32,904 nt of DNA from NCBI GenBank assembly GCA_021030915.1, contig JAGEMR010000215.1:1-32904 (forward strand), in the 5' to 3' direction. Positions 10,095 to 19,789 of this stretch are shown here, piece after piece (position 1 is the first letter of the stretch; every line of letters begins with the position of its first letter). A program made the position numbers and the translations under genes. Source of the stretch: Astrothelium macrocarpum (taxonomy: Eukaryota > Ascomycota > Dothideomycetes > Trypetheliales > Trypetheliaceae). The notes beneath the pieces were generated by a model. It was not told the DNA's origin. It worked only from the letters and a program-made list of their open reading frames with translations, and made no database searches.

Positions 10095-10788
10095 ATGGCA
10101 AGCTCCTTTGGCCCTTCCGATAAAGTCCACGTCTTTAAGATGACGGATGACGAAACTCAAGTGATTTGCATATCGGATCCTTGTGTCGACGCGTTCCTCC
10201 AAGAGCGCAGCTTCAATATGAGAATAAAGCTATAATATGTCGTACAACATATTGATTTCTTCATGCAGGACGTCCAAGCAGCTGCTGCAAAGCTTCCAGC
10301 CCACGATGTGACGATTATACCTGGCCGCGTCACTATCCAGCAAGTGAAGACTGGCCGGCCATCGTACGTCAACGCTCTTTTGATTCAGTCTCGAGGCAAG
10401 CTGAACAAAGGTGTAAGTAAGCTTTGAGTGTCGTACGACATTTATTAACTACTATTAGACTTGCAACAAATGCCTTGTAACCTATCGCGGCGGAGGCTGC
10501 CAGCCGTTCAAAGAATGTCGCTCGCTGGAGGGCTTTTTTAATAACGCATGTGGGTGTTGCAAGTGGAAATATTGGGGGGCTAAGTGTTCCTTGTATGGCA
10601 AGGACTTGCTTCAAGAGAATGAGCCATTGGGTATTACTGGCTCTTCTAGAGTAGAGGAATTGCCAGGCCATGGGTCGTACGAGCGTGTTCTTGAGCAACG
10701 CAGGATCAAGATGGAGCGAATGGAGGATGAGGAGACAATTGAAGGCGCTGGCGAGTCTAAAGAAAATCCTATGGTAGTAGACGATTAA
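10095..10788 (+). CDS. hAT-borne gene with DUF3716-like motif, splice-damaged
   Basis: The proposed exons are 10095-10217, 10269-10412 and 10459-10788 (198 codons). Intron 2 (10413-10458) is canonical (GTAAGT...ATTAG). Intron 1 (10218-10268) has a good acceptor (TTCATGCAG) and preserves frame, but its donor reads ATGAGA where GTGAGA is expected. This G-to-A change, if unspliced, leads to a stop after 46 codons. The third exon has C-x2-C, PFKEC, and then CGCCKWKYWGAKCSLY. This parallels the Cys motif of the host-side gene at 4079-5286, which also ends CSLY, and resembles DUF3716. The N-terminal 90 residues are not recognised. It lies on the same strand as the transposase, 269 bp downstream, inside the element. 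It could be cargo or a helper protein. Confidence 0.65.
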
Positions 10789-10862
10789 AAAAATATGTCG
10801 TACGACATATATTTGGGCGATTTGTATAATTAATTCTTATTCCTGAGCTCTAATTCTATGGG

Positions 10863-10963
10863 CTATTATCAAGCTATCAGGACAGGGGGCGGATATTATC
10901 CGCTGACAAAGCTATTATCCGCTAGGCCTATCAAGGCTATCAAGGCTATCATCGACAAGTCTG
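10863..10963 (-). repeat. Right subterminal and terminal repeats of the hAT element
   Basis: Read inward on the minus strand, it starts CAGACTTGTCG. It then has GCCTTGATAG repeats, two or more GCGGATAAT copies and CTTGATAATAG (10873-10863). It mirrors the left end imperfectly. Confidence 0.8.
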
Positions 10964-10971
10964 CTCAGAAA
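10964..10971 (+). repeat. Right target-site duplication of the hAT element
   Basis: CTCAGAAA follows the right terminus immediately and is identical to 7416-7423. Confidence 0.9.
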
Positions 10972-11289
10972 AAGTCACACGTAGAGCCGGGGTTCCAAAA
11001 AGTGGCCCGCCCGTTGACGTTGCACCCAGGAGCTACTGCTTTGTCGCGCTCTAAAATAAGCTCTGTTACGCGCCCGGGGTATACTCCTCTCCTATCACCC
11101 CAATATCTAACCGGAACGATCGAGTTGTGAACGTATTGTTAGATTAGAGTTGCGCCCGTCATTTCTGGAGGGCCATAGCTGCTTTGAAATGGGGTTTGGC
11201 CCTCCCTGGCGGTCGTGAGTGCCCGCGGGTCTTCGCCAGTATTTCCAAATTACCACTATCTCTTGTGACTTCTTTCTGTCTATTCTACC

Positions 11290-11707
11290 CCACGCAAGAT
11301 GTGTTCTGGGATATGAGGCACATAATAGAGAAGAGACAGATACTCGAACAAAGTTACTCTGCAAGTTTGCAAATTGTTTGAGTAAGGATGGAAAGTATAA
11401 CGAGGCAGAAATTGCGTATGAAGAGTTGATGGACGCCAGGAAAGGAGCACTAGACGAGGAGCATCCTTCTACGCTGACCAGTATGGCCAATCTGACATCG
11501 ACATATAGAAATCAAGACCGATGGAAGCAGGCCGAAGAGCTGAAGGTGCGAGTGATGGAGACGAGTTTGAGGGTGCTGGGTGAGAAGCATTCAGATACGC
11601 TAATCAGTATGAGCAACTTGGTTTTCACTTGGAAGGAGCAAGGCCACGACGAAGATACTATCAAATTAATGAGTGATTATTCGATTGAGGCGTTGGCATA
11701 TATCTAA
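11290..11707 (+). pseudogene. C-terminal TPR fragment of an NLR-like protein
   Basis: The open frame encodes about 2.5 tetratricopeptide repeats of the kinesin-light-chain-like type found at the C-terminus of fungal NB-ARC/TPR proteins. Visible pieces are GKYNEAEIAYEELMDARKG, EEHPSTLTSMANL, RWKQAEELKVRVME, LGEKHSDTLISMSNL and then WKEQGHDEDTIKLM, ending at a stop. There is no NB-ARC domain or credible start upstream: the 5' side (to 11219 in this frame) looks non-coding. This is best read as the surviving 3' end of a deleted NLR gene. The hAT insertion lies about 330 bp upstream. Confidence 0.7.
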
Positions 11708-11946
11708 AAAGGGCTTTTGGATATTTATAAATCCGGACACCAGGTTGATGTACATTGCTTTCGCCGCACACTCTCACCTCAACTTCGAATATAGACCCTC
11801 AAGCTTGAAAATTAAATTTAGAGCAGATACATACTGAGCCAATATTTTACTACCTATTTTGATCTAATCTGGGTCGCTCTCGTGCTTTGCTCTTAGCAAA
11901 TATGTGTACATCTGCTCCGAAAACAGACTTGCCTATCATGCTACTC
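11708..11946. other. 3' spacer between convergent TPR fragment and ankyrin NLR
   Basis: A/T-rich spacer with no coding signal. Confidence 0.4.
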
Positions 11947-14900
11947 TTAGACGCTAGATTCATCAACGCCCTTGTTAAATAGCAGCTTGACGACTTCTGT
12001 ATGACCTCTGGATGATACAGCCTGAATTACGTTACCGTAATAGCCTCCCTGTGCTTTGACGTCGGCACCTTTGTCGAGCAATAGCTGGACGATCTTTGTA
12101 TGACCTTTGGATGATGCAGCCTGGAGTGCGTTGCCATAATCGCCTCCCTGTACATTAATATCGGCACCTTTGTCGAGCAATAGCTGGACGATCTCTGTAT
12201 GACCTTGGGATGATGCAGCGTAAAGGGCGTTATCATAATGGCCTCCTTGTGCATTAACATCAGCGCCTTTGTCGAGCAATAGCTGGACGATCTCTGTATG
12301 ACCTTCGGACGATGCAGCGTAAAGGGCGTTATCATAATGGCCTCCTTGTGCATTAACATTGGCGCCTTTGTCGAGCAATAGCTGGACGATCTCTGTATCA
12401 CCTTCGGATGATACAGCCTGAAGTGCGTTGCCATAATGGCCTCCCTGTGCATTGACGTCGGCACCTTTATCGAGCAATAGCTGGACGATCTCTATATAAC
12501 CTTCGGATGATGCAGCATAGAGTGCGCTGCCGTAATGACCTCCCTGTGCGTTAACGTTGGCACCTTTGTCGAGCAATAGTTGGACGATCTCTGTATGACC
12601 TCCGGATGATGCAGCATAGAGTGCGTTGCCATATTCGCCTCTCTGCGCGTTGATGTTGGCACCTTTGTCGAGCAATAGCTGGACGATCTCCGTATGACCT
12701 CCGGATGATGCGGCGTAGAGTGCGTTGTCGTATTCGCCTCTCTGCGTGTTGATATTGGCGCCTTTGTTGAGCAATAGCTGGACGATCTCTGTACGACCTC
12801 CGGATGATGCAACCTGGAGTGCGTTATCATAATGGCCTCTCTGCGCATTGATGTTGGCGCCTTTGTCGAGCAATAGCTGGACGATCTCCGTATGACCTCC
12901 GGATGATGCAGCATAGAGTGCGTTACCGTAATGGCCTCCCTGTGCATTAATATTGGAGCCTTTGTCGAGCAATAGTTGGACGATCTCTGTATGACTTTTG
13001 GATGATGCAGCCTGGAGTGCATTACCATAATGGCCTCTCTGTGCGTTGATGTTGGCACCTTTGTCGAGCAATAGCTGAACAATTTTCGTATAACCTCTAA
13101 ATGATGCAACCTGAAGTGCGCTGCCGTAATGGCCTCCTTGTGCATTAATGTTGGCGCCTTTGTTGAGCAATAGTTGGACGATCTCTGTATAACCTTCGGA
13201 TGATGCAGCCTGAAGTGCATTGCCGTAATGACCTCCCTGCCCATCGACGTCGGCACCTTTATCGAGCAATAGTTGGACGATCTCTATATAACCTTCGGAT
13301 GATGCAGTATAGAGTGCGTTACCGTAATGGCCTCCCTGTGCGTTAACGTTGGCACCTTTGTCGAGCAATAGTTGGACGATCTCTGTATGACCTCCGGATG
13401 ATGCAGCCTGGAGTGCGTTGCCGTAATCGCCTCCCTGCGCATTGACCGGCTCTCCTTGTTCTATTAATATCGCCACAACTTCTCCTAGACCACAGTAGCT
13501 CGCGTAGTACATGCAGGAGCCTACATGCCTGCGATTTTCGAATGGCGCTTCCCAACTTCTATCCGGTTGATGAATAAAGAGCCAATCACGCAGAACTTTG
13601 TGAGATGAGAGAACCGTTGCTTCAAGACTGGCCTCTCTATGCTGCTGCTGCTGCTGCTGCGATGAATGGTGATACCACGACTTGGCTGCGTATTCAATCA
13701 GCGGATATGTCTCCAGGTCTTGTTTGCTAGATGTCTTCTCGTTACTTCTGCTGTAATGTAGAATGTACTTCAAACAGCTTTGTGCCAGAAAATGATGTGC
13801 TGGAACAGGTTCAAGATGAAACACTTTAATTTGCATCTCTAGCATCCGGCCTGACTCAAGGAACTCTTTCACCGAGAAATGTGCAAGCCGGACTCTATCA
13901 TCTGGCTTGGGCGGCTTATATTGATAAATCTTATTATCAAAGCCGTCGTCTTTGACATCTGTGACATCTGAGACATCCAAGCTGGTCTTGTCACTGGCTT
14001 CTATGTCGCCGCCGTCACTGTACTCATCGTCGTTATTGTTCTCTACAACGGTCACCAGTCCGGAGAGAATATTCAACGTGTCTTCGAAGTCTCCGCGGTT
14101 ATCCAAATCGATACTGTTCTCCACTGACGGATTGATAATTGTAGCCTCAGCAAGCTCCGCAAGGCTCGGTGGCGACCGCGCGTACGCCAACCATTGGAGA
14201 AGCGCAAATGCCTCGGCATGAAACATGGGTGCAATACCAGCAAATATACGCACGTATGTGTCGTCCAAAGTCTCCGGGAGCGTGCGCAAGATTTCTTTGA
14301 TATATTTCGGCTTAGTAGACCGGAGTTTCTTCAGCTCCTGCAGCTGACAGTATGCCCATCGAAACCTGGGCAATTTTCAAGTAAATATATTGCAGCGTAC
14401 GCAAGATGTATCGGACAAACTTACATTCCATCTGCTTTCTGTGAGATGGTCTCTTTGATAGCCGCCTTAGATTCTGGCTTCAAGCGATCAAGTCTCGGAT
14501 CATGTAATATCTGACTGGTTACAAACCGCTGAATGTCAGCGTTTATAGCGCGTGCATTGATGACAATCTGGTCGGCTTCTAATCTCTCCATAGCTTCATG
14601 TATCTCGCGAATCTCGCGACTTGTTACAAAGACCTTGAGATTCTGTGCATCTTGCACTAGGCTATCTACTTGCTCTAGCACAGTCTGACGAATATCGCTT
14701 CCCTCAGGGCTTTCGTCCAGTGCATCTATCATGAGGAAAACGCTATCATATGCTTTGATAGAGGAGCGCAGGACTTTTTGCAGCTCGTCGACTCCCGGGA
14801 CGTTCTTGTTTCGCTTGTCGTACGCTTGGCAGAGCATCGACAGGCCCGGTTCCTTCCAGCCAAGTTGGGCAACCAGCGACCGCAGCAGATTATCATACGT

Positions 14901-15704
14901 CTGTTTCCGATCGTCTGAGAATGAGAAATAGAATACCACACATCCAGTGTTTATCTTAGTCGCGCAATACATCTGGATATCCTCAACGGCAGTAGAGCAG
15001 AGCACTGTCTTACCACAACCGGCTTTTCCACATAACCACACGTGCCTGAAAGCATCAGCCTTCCATTTCTGATATTGAGCGCACTGTATCAACCACTCGC
15101 CTGTCTGGGCTTCATGCCGCTGGCGAGCCGATCTATGGTTTGTCCATGGATCAGGTGGCGAGAGCCAATCGACTATCTTTCTGAAGCGTTCCGACTCTTG
15201 GGTGGCCAGGAGGGACTGCTGTTGCACATGTATCTGTGTTACAGAGGCCTCGGTCGTCGCGCTAGTATCGAGCTGCAAGATTTGCAGTGCCAGCTCAAGG
15301 CGTCCTTTGACATCTGCAACGTTCTGTCGTAGCTTGGTAAGTGTCCCTGCTCGGAAAGGATACCACATCCGCTGTGTTTCCGATAGAAAATTCTGTCGTA
15401 CTCCCGTTGGTGTGTTATACTTCCGAAGCTCTTGTAGCTTTTCAGATAACTTTGAAAGACTATCTTTGCAAGATTGTAAACATGTCTTGACCCGTTCGGA
15501 TCTCTCTTCACTAAGTCCTTCGCGCTCTAGAGAGCTTTTTAACAATCCTAGTGTCTTGCTCAAATCTGCGACTGCATCATAAGCACCGCTGATATCAGAC
15601 TTGTAGTTCTTCAAGCCATCATAGTAAGAGAGCAGTCCTTGACAAATCTGGATGCCAAATGATGCAATACCGGCCGCGCCAGCTATAACATCCAACCCTG
15701 CCAT
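11947..15704 (-). CDS. Helo-like/NACHT/ankyrin NLR-like protein, 1232 aa
   Basis: Two exons, 15704-14425 and 14365-11947, are joined across a 59-nt intron (14424-14366, GTAAGT...CCCAG) to 1232 codons. The start is chosen at MAGLDVIAGAAG, the usual beginning of the fungal STAND N-terminal (Helo-like) domain, rather than the upstream in-frame ATG. The NACHT ATPase has Walker A GKAGCGKT (residues 226-233) and Walker B VFLMIDALDE (322-331). A winged-helix-like region follows (the LPETLDDTYVRI segment). Then come an acidic insert, a short poly-Gln run (near 13640-13660) and 15 full plus one partial ankyrin repeats of exactly 33 residues up to the stop. Such proteins are thought to sense non-self through the repeat domain and signal through the N-terminus, often by inducing cell death. 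The frame is fully open and probably functional. Confidence 0.9.
11950..13485 (-). repeat. 99-bp ankyrin-coding tandem array, about 15.5 units
   Basis: The unit encodes TEIVQLLLDKGANVNAQ plus GGHYGNALYAASSGGH. Fifteen complete copies occupy 13485-12001 and a terminal partial copy ends before the stop. Copies are near identical at most positions. Variation concentrates at a few: N/D/S after GA, V/I, N/D/K, G/R, H/E/D/Y, G/D, Y/Q and the residues before each unit end. Confidence 0.95.
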
Positions 15705-16540
15705 TTCTGGCGAAGTAACAGATCTCCTTAGTACTGTGCTGCTGTGTAACACACAGAAGATGAGATACAAAGAGATGTATGAAGACCGGAGGTCAAAAAT
15801 CGCAGCTCAGTGTGTCAAAAATAAGTCGCAAGGCTGCGTAAAGTGCTCAAATCAGATGAGGAACAACCTGGCGTGAGGCTTCCAGCAACATAAGATAGAT
15901 ACAAGTCAGGAGTGTTGCTGAATCTTCGTTGATGTTCGTATAGCGAAGTTAACTGGCATTGGTGTTCGAATCTAGCGACAGAAAAGCAGTTCAATGTCCG
16001 AGAGAGGAGAATATGAAGTTATGTCTCTTCAATCTGTCTGTAAGGTTGAGATGAGGCTGTAGCTGATCTGCGCGCTCCGCATCGCGGTCACCTGCAGCCT
16101 CTCGCATCTCTTCCGCCTTCTCTCCCGCCTTCTCTCCCGTTACTATTCTTCTCTCACCTCATCTACTTCAGAGCAGAGTATCGAACGACTGTTCTGTACT
16201 TCGCGGCTTCTGTGTCGCATTGTGGTGAGAATGAAAAACGGTTGTTAATCGACATAGAACGAGTCGCGCTAAACTCAAGCTAGATTCAGCTAGTCACCGA
16301 GATTAGGATAAGTTTACAAGAAATCTGACAATTAGCGATAACAGGTGATATAAACAAAACAGCTTTCTGATTTCAATATTTAGACTAATTTCGCCAATAT
16401 TATTACGATCCAAAGCATCGGCGCGCGGCTAGATGACATATGAAGCCGGAATATCAGGACGAAAGAAGCGCGTCAACGATCAAACTGGCTCTCCGATTCG
16501 AAGACGTTTGAAGTGGCTACACTAGGGATGCAAATATAAA
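15705..16540. other. Promoter side of the ankyrin NLR; no gene seen
   Basis: A short pyrimidine-rich tract with repeated cttctctcccg (about 16105-16140) is the only structured sequence noted. A GTTCGAATC string at about 15967 resembles a tRNA B box, but no cloverleaf can be drawn. Confidence 0.4.
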
Positions 16541-17097
16541 GATGTATACAATCAATTTGGATGGTTTGGGCAGAATGCGATATGGCAAAGAGTATCGACT
16601 GTCCCCCAGTCTCGTCTATACTTATAAACATTTTCAGGTATTATGGCAGAATCCTGCAGCACTTTTTCAACGACTTCGAACTAGCGCACGATTTTATTAT
16701 ATATGCTGTACCGGTCTCAGTCAAGGGGTCTGTTTCTTCTTGTCTGAAGTTCTGGGTAACATTTCTCAAAAGCCCGGGTCCAGTTCTTTCTTGGAGATTT
16801 AACCGGTTTGGTCGTCACAGATCAGTGGCGGGCGATACTAAAGGCTAATAAAGGTATGTATTTGATACGGCAAGGCTGTCCAAGATCAGATATGTGCAAC
16901 AAGAATTTTACTATGGCTTTCTCCTCAGACGGGGTAAGACACTGTTGGCTCTGGGCTTTCTCTTCTCTTGAGCATCGACCACGTGTATGGTAATGGAAGG
17001 TAGTGCGAGCGACGCCGTTATGTTCTACCCAGGCGCGATATGTGTTGCGCACTCCATAAGGAATTATTTGTGCTAAGACTTGGCTGGCCCGGTCCAT
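16541..17097 (-). pseudogene. Pogo/Fot1-like transposase, N-terminal half, decayed
   Basis: From 17097 down, the reading includes a helix-turn-helix-like start (VLAQIIPYGVRNTYRAWVE) and LTPSEEKAIVKFLLHI, typical of the CENP-B-type DNA-binding region. After in-frame stops it continues with PRKNWTRAFEKCYPELQTRR, FEVVEKVLQDSAI and PENVYKY. A frame change gives IDETGG, equivalent to the first catalytic Asp motif. Nothing recognisable follows, so the catalytic half is missing. Three stops and one frameshift are visible. It is on the same strand as the transposase part of the fusion gene at 20525-23745, which lacks exactly the kind of N-terminal half found here. Confidence 0.75.
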
Positions 17098-17982
17098 GTT
17101 AGCTGACTGTGGTGATGGTGATAACAGAAATGAGCGAGAAGGTATGGAGTGAGCACAAAGGGCCCGAAGTGTTGTCTAAGGTGGGCATAAGCCTGACCCT
17201 GAAAAGAGCCCTTAAATAAGGACCCATCCATTTCAGTCCCCCTTAAATCTCGTGTTGCTGAGGCCTTATTGAGTAACACTGCTAAGCCTGTATCTTCTTT
17301 GAGTATCCTGTTCTATGTTTGATGAGGTACGACCCACGATCGCGGGCAATGGCCCGAAATCTAGTGTTGCCACTAGAAAGCGTGTGACCAAAGTATGCGT
17401 GCGGCATCTTGCAGGATAACACATAATTTGTCATGAAGGGAAGGCCGTCTCATTGGAGAAATTCTCGTCTCACTAGGGCGTTAATGGCCAGCGCCTCCTG
17501 CCTTTTGCTACCTCACGAGGACACCTTCATCTGTATGTATTGTGATTTTAGATTTGTTTTGAGTCTGCATATGATGATCCTTTGTTCATCACGTATGTAA
17601 TCATCGTCAGTGTCAAAGAGATTGCCAACTGGTGGTGGACAAGACTCCATTATAGACTTCAACAGCGTGATGCTGGAGTGTCCTTTGTTCATTTCGATGT
17701 CTGAATTTAAAACCCGCTTTTGGTATAGCAATAAGATAGTCTGATTCGTTATTGCAGTATCTGCTGTGTTGGTTCCTATTATAACCTGTAAACCGTTGGC
17801 TGATTACCAGCCGCTTGGGATTCCTTTGCGCTCTAAGTATTGCCTCGTGACTCATCTGTCGCTGCCAAGCCAATACGGCACGGGCCTTAGCGTCACCGGA
17901 GCCCACTTGGCACCAGCCCATTGTCGCATCCATCTACACATCGCAGGACCTTTACAGGAAGACGAGCTTGAGAAATTCCTCT
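17098..17982. other. Spacer upstream of the 585-aa gene
   Basis: No coding region is supported. The minus-strand open frame at 17613-17933 has no recognisable motif and overlaps the likely promoter of the gene at 17983. Confidence 0.4.
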
Positions 17983-19789
17983 ATGTCTACTGCGCGAAAG
18001 CGCTACCCCGAGCATTTCTTCGCACCATCAGAACAGCCCAAGAAGAAGCAAAGATTTGATATCGCCAACACCACGTTCATACCTGGAGCTACGGTCTGGG
18101 ACACTTTGTCAAAAATCTGGCTAACAAGAAGCGCGTTAAGAGAGCTCGACCGGAGGAATTTGAAGGCGACCAAGCAGCCACAATCTGTTCAGATATCAGT
18201 GGTGCATCAACGCGTTACGCGTGGCTTGCTTGCTCGTTGCAAGACACGTTCAACACAGTCTATACGTGAATTTGTTCAGAAGTGTAGGCCTTCAGATTGG
18301 AGGGCTATACAGCGATCCGCTAAACACGGCGGCCCAGATCTTACAGACTTAAGAGGGGTAAGTATATCCAAGTAAGAGATAGTGCACATTGCTGATGAGT
18401 GTACAGTGTCCGCAACCGATGAGCGATCTCCATCTTGACATGAGTTCGAGCCAGTCTTCAGCATCACAGCGGCGAAAGAGGGGCTCTGCGACCAGTCCCA
18501 GCGCCAGAGCCACCACCAAGCCTACGACTGCGACAAGCAGCGGGCCGTACGATGTCAATTTCCAGCAAAGGCTTGTCGATGGCGGAATATATCCATATGG
18601 GTATCGACATCCTGATGGCAAGGTGCCGGCAAGACCAAGTAATTGGGATGTGATCAATCAGAAGCTGACAGTGCCTCGTCCATCTTTATCCCCATCACAA
18701 TTCTCGGATGGAGCATATGAGCGGTTTGTGCAAGCTGATGCCGATGCGGCAAAAGAAGACCAAGTCAAGAAATCGGTCATACCTATTATTGCAGGCAATG
18801 TTAGAGATGGGCGGACAGTTTCGGGAGATTTGCCATTTGGAAATCTGGATCCTCTTATTACACCTATTGATAAAGAAGAGAAATTAAAACTTGCTAAGCC
18901 GGACTATTATCACGGTGCACGACCTGAACAGCTGGAGCGACGGATTCGCGATGATCTTAGTTCAAGGATTGTGCCATCAAAGCAGAATGATCTGCCCGCT
19001 GTACCCAATTTCTTCCACGAGACGAAGGGGCCGGATGGATCATTGGCAGTGGTCTTGCGACAAGCTTGTTATGATGGCGCAATTGGCGCGAGAGCAATGC
19101 AAAGTTTGCAGTCGTATGATCTTGAGCAGCCAGTGTATGACAACAATGCGCACACTATCAGCACGACTTACCACGGCGGCACACTCAAGATGTATGCCCA
19201 CCACCCTCGACAGCCAGACGGGCCGGGGACGCGGCCGGAGTATTACATGCATCAAATCAAAGGTTGGAGTATGACAGGCGACCCAGAGACCTTCCGAAAA
19301 GGCGCCACAGCGTTCAGGAATGCCAGGGACTGGACGGAGGAGCAAAGAAACACGTTTATTGCTCAGGCGAATGCACGCGTTAGCTCTGCTGTTGCCACGT
19401 CAACTCAAGAGTCATCTGGACTTAGCTTTGTTTCAACTATTAACACTGATAATGCTTACTCAGAATCAGAGACCTCTGCTGACGAGCTGTCAATGGATAT
19501 TCGGTCCATGGCGAAGCGTCCCGGCAGATCTCCGGAGTTGTTAAGAAGAAATCAAAGAAGACGAACTTCTGTCGCGACGTTATCACAAGACACTCGCTCT
19601 ACACAGACGTCCGTCACATGGAGGTGGAACAATGGAAAGTATTATTGTTATAGTGCGGGCCAACTAATTCGACGGCAAAGCGAAGCACCAGACGATGTAT
19701 GGGTATATCGTGCTTCTGGTTGGCCAAGGCGAAAAGAAAAGCTGTGGAGGATTTACAATTCGAAAGCAGAGGAGTTCCATTTTGAATAA
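17983..19789 (+). CDS. PD-(D/E)xK-like fungal protein, 585 aa
   Basis: Exons 17983-18357 and 18407-19789 are separated by a 49-nt phase-0 intron (GTAAGT...TACAG), giving 585 residues. The first exon is basic, with RKRY near the start and KKKQRF, a likely nuclear localisation signal. A Ser/Thr-rich linker precedes the conserved part (GPYDVNFQQRLVDGGIYPYGY). The core has KPDYYHGARP (Asp291), then NFFHETKG (Glu330, Lys332) and RQACYDGAIGAR. This arrangement matches the Asp...Glu-x-Lys...Arg-Gln layout of PD-(D/E)xK nuclease-fold proteins. I recognise the protein as a widespread uncharacterised fungal type, without a firm family name. The C-terminus is aromatic and basic (WRWNNGKYYCY, then RASGWPRRKEKLWRIY). 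A DNA-acting role is inferred only. Confidence 0.75.

Larger units (their letters stand above)
7542..10805. repeat. Dispersed palindrome TCGTACGA, 18 exact CGTACG cores
   Basis: Exact CGTACG cores begin at 7735, 8019, 8169, 8314, 8443, 8658, 8995, 9055, 9127, 9375, 9739, 9875, 10047, 10076, 10363, 10432, 10676 and 10799. Fifteen of the 18 are extended to TCGTACGA. At least eight one-base variants CGTACA lie at 7543, 7570, 7666, 7867, 8851, 9307, 9586 and 10241. Sites fall in exons, introns and spacers. The non-coding ones extend to a longer palindrome (ATGTCGTACGACAT type near 10237, 10430 and 10797). All lie inside the hAT element. The rest of the window has roughly the number of cores expected by chance. 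Confidence 0.9.
7424..10963 (+). mobile_element. Complete hAT-superfamily element, 3540 bp, two genes
   Basis: The boundaries follow from sequence alone. An 8-bp direct duplication CTCAGAAA (7416-7423, 10964-10971) flanks inverted termini CAGACTTGgCG (left) and CAGACTTGtCG (right, read on the minus strand). Starting with CAG and having an 8-bp duplication are hAT hallmarks. Subterminal regions (7424-7516 and 10863-10963) share repeats of CGGATAAT and the inverted 11-mer CTTGATAATAG. Inside are a hAT transposase gene (7561-9825) and a second plus-strand gene with a DUF3716-like motif (10095-10788). The interior is dotted with TCGTACGA. Three nonsense codons in the transposase make this copy non-autonomous, but the intact target duplication suggests insertion in the not very distant past. 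Confidence 0.92.

Noticed and set aside
12027..13256. Long minus-strand open frames with Cys/Ser/His repeats overlapping the ankyrin array.
   Set aside because: They are the out-of-frame reading of the 99-bp ankyrin repeat. A repeat length divisible by three keeps other frames open.
15955..15985. A GTTCGAATC string like a tRNA B box.
   Set aside because: No matching A box, acceptor stem or anticodon arm at suitable distance.
17613..17933. 106-aa minus-strand open frame.
   Set aside because: No recognisable motif. It lies in the likely promoter of the divergent gene at 17983 and has no intron or start context.
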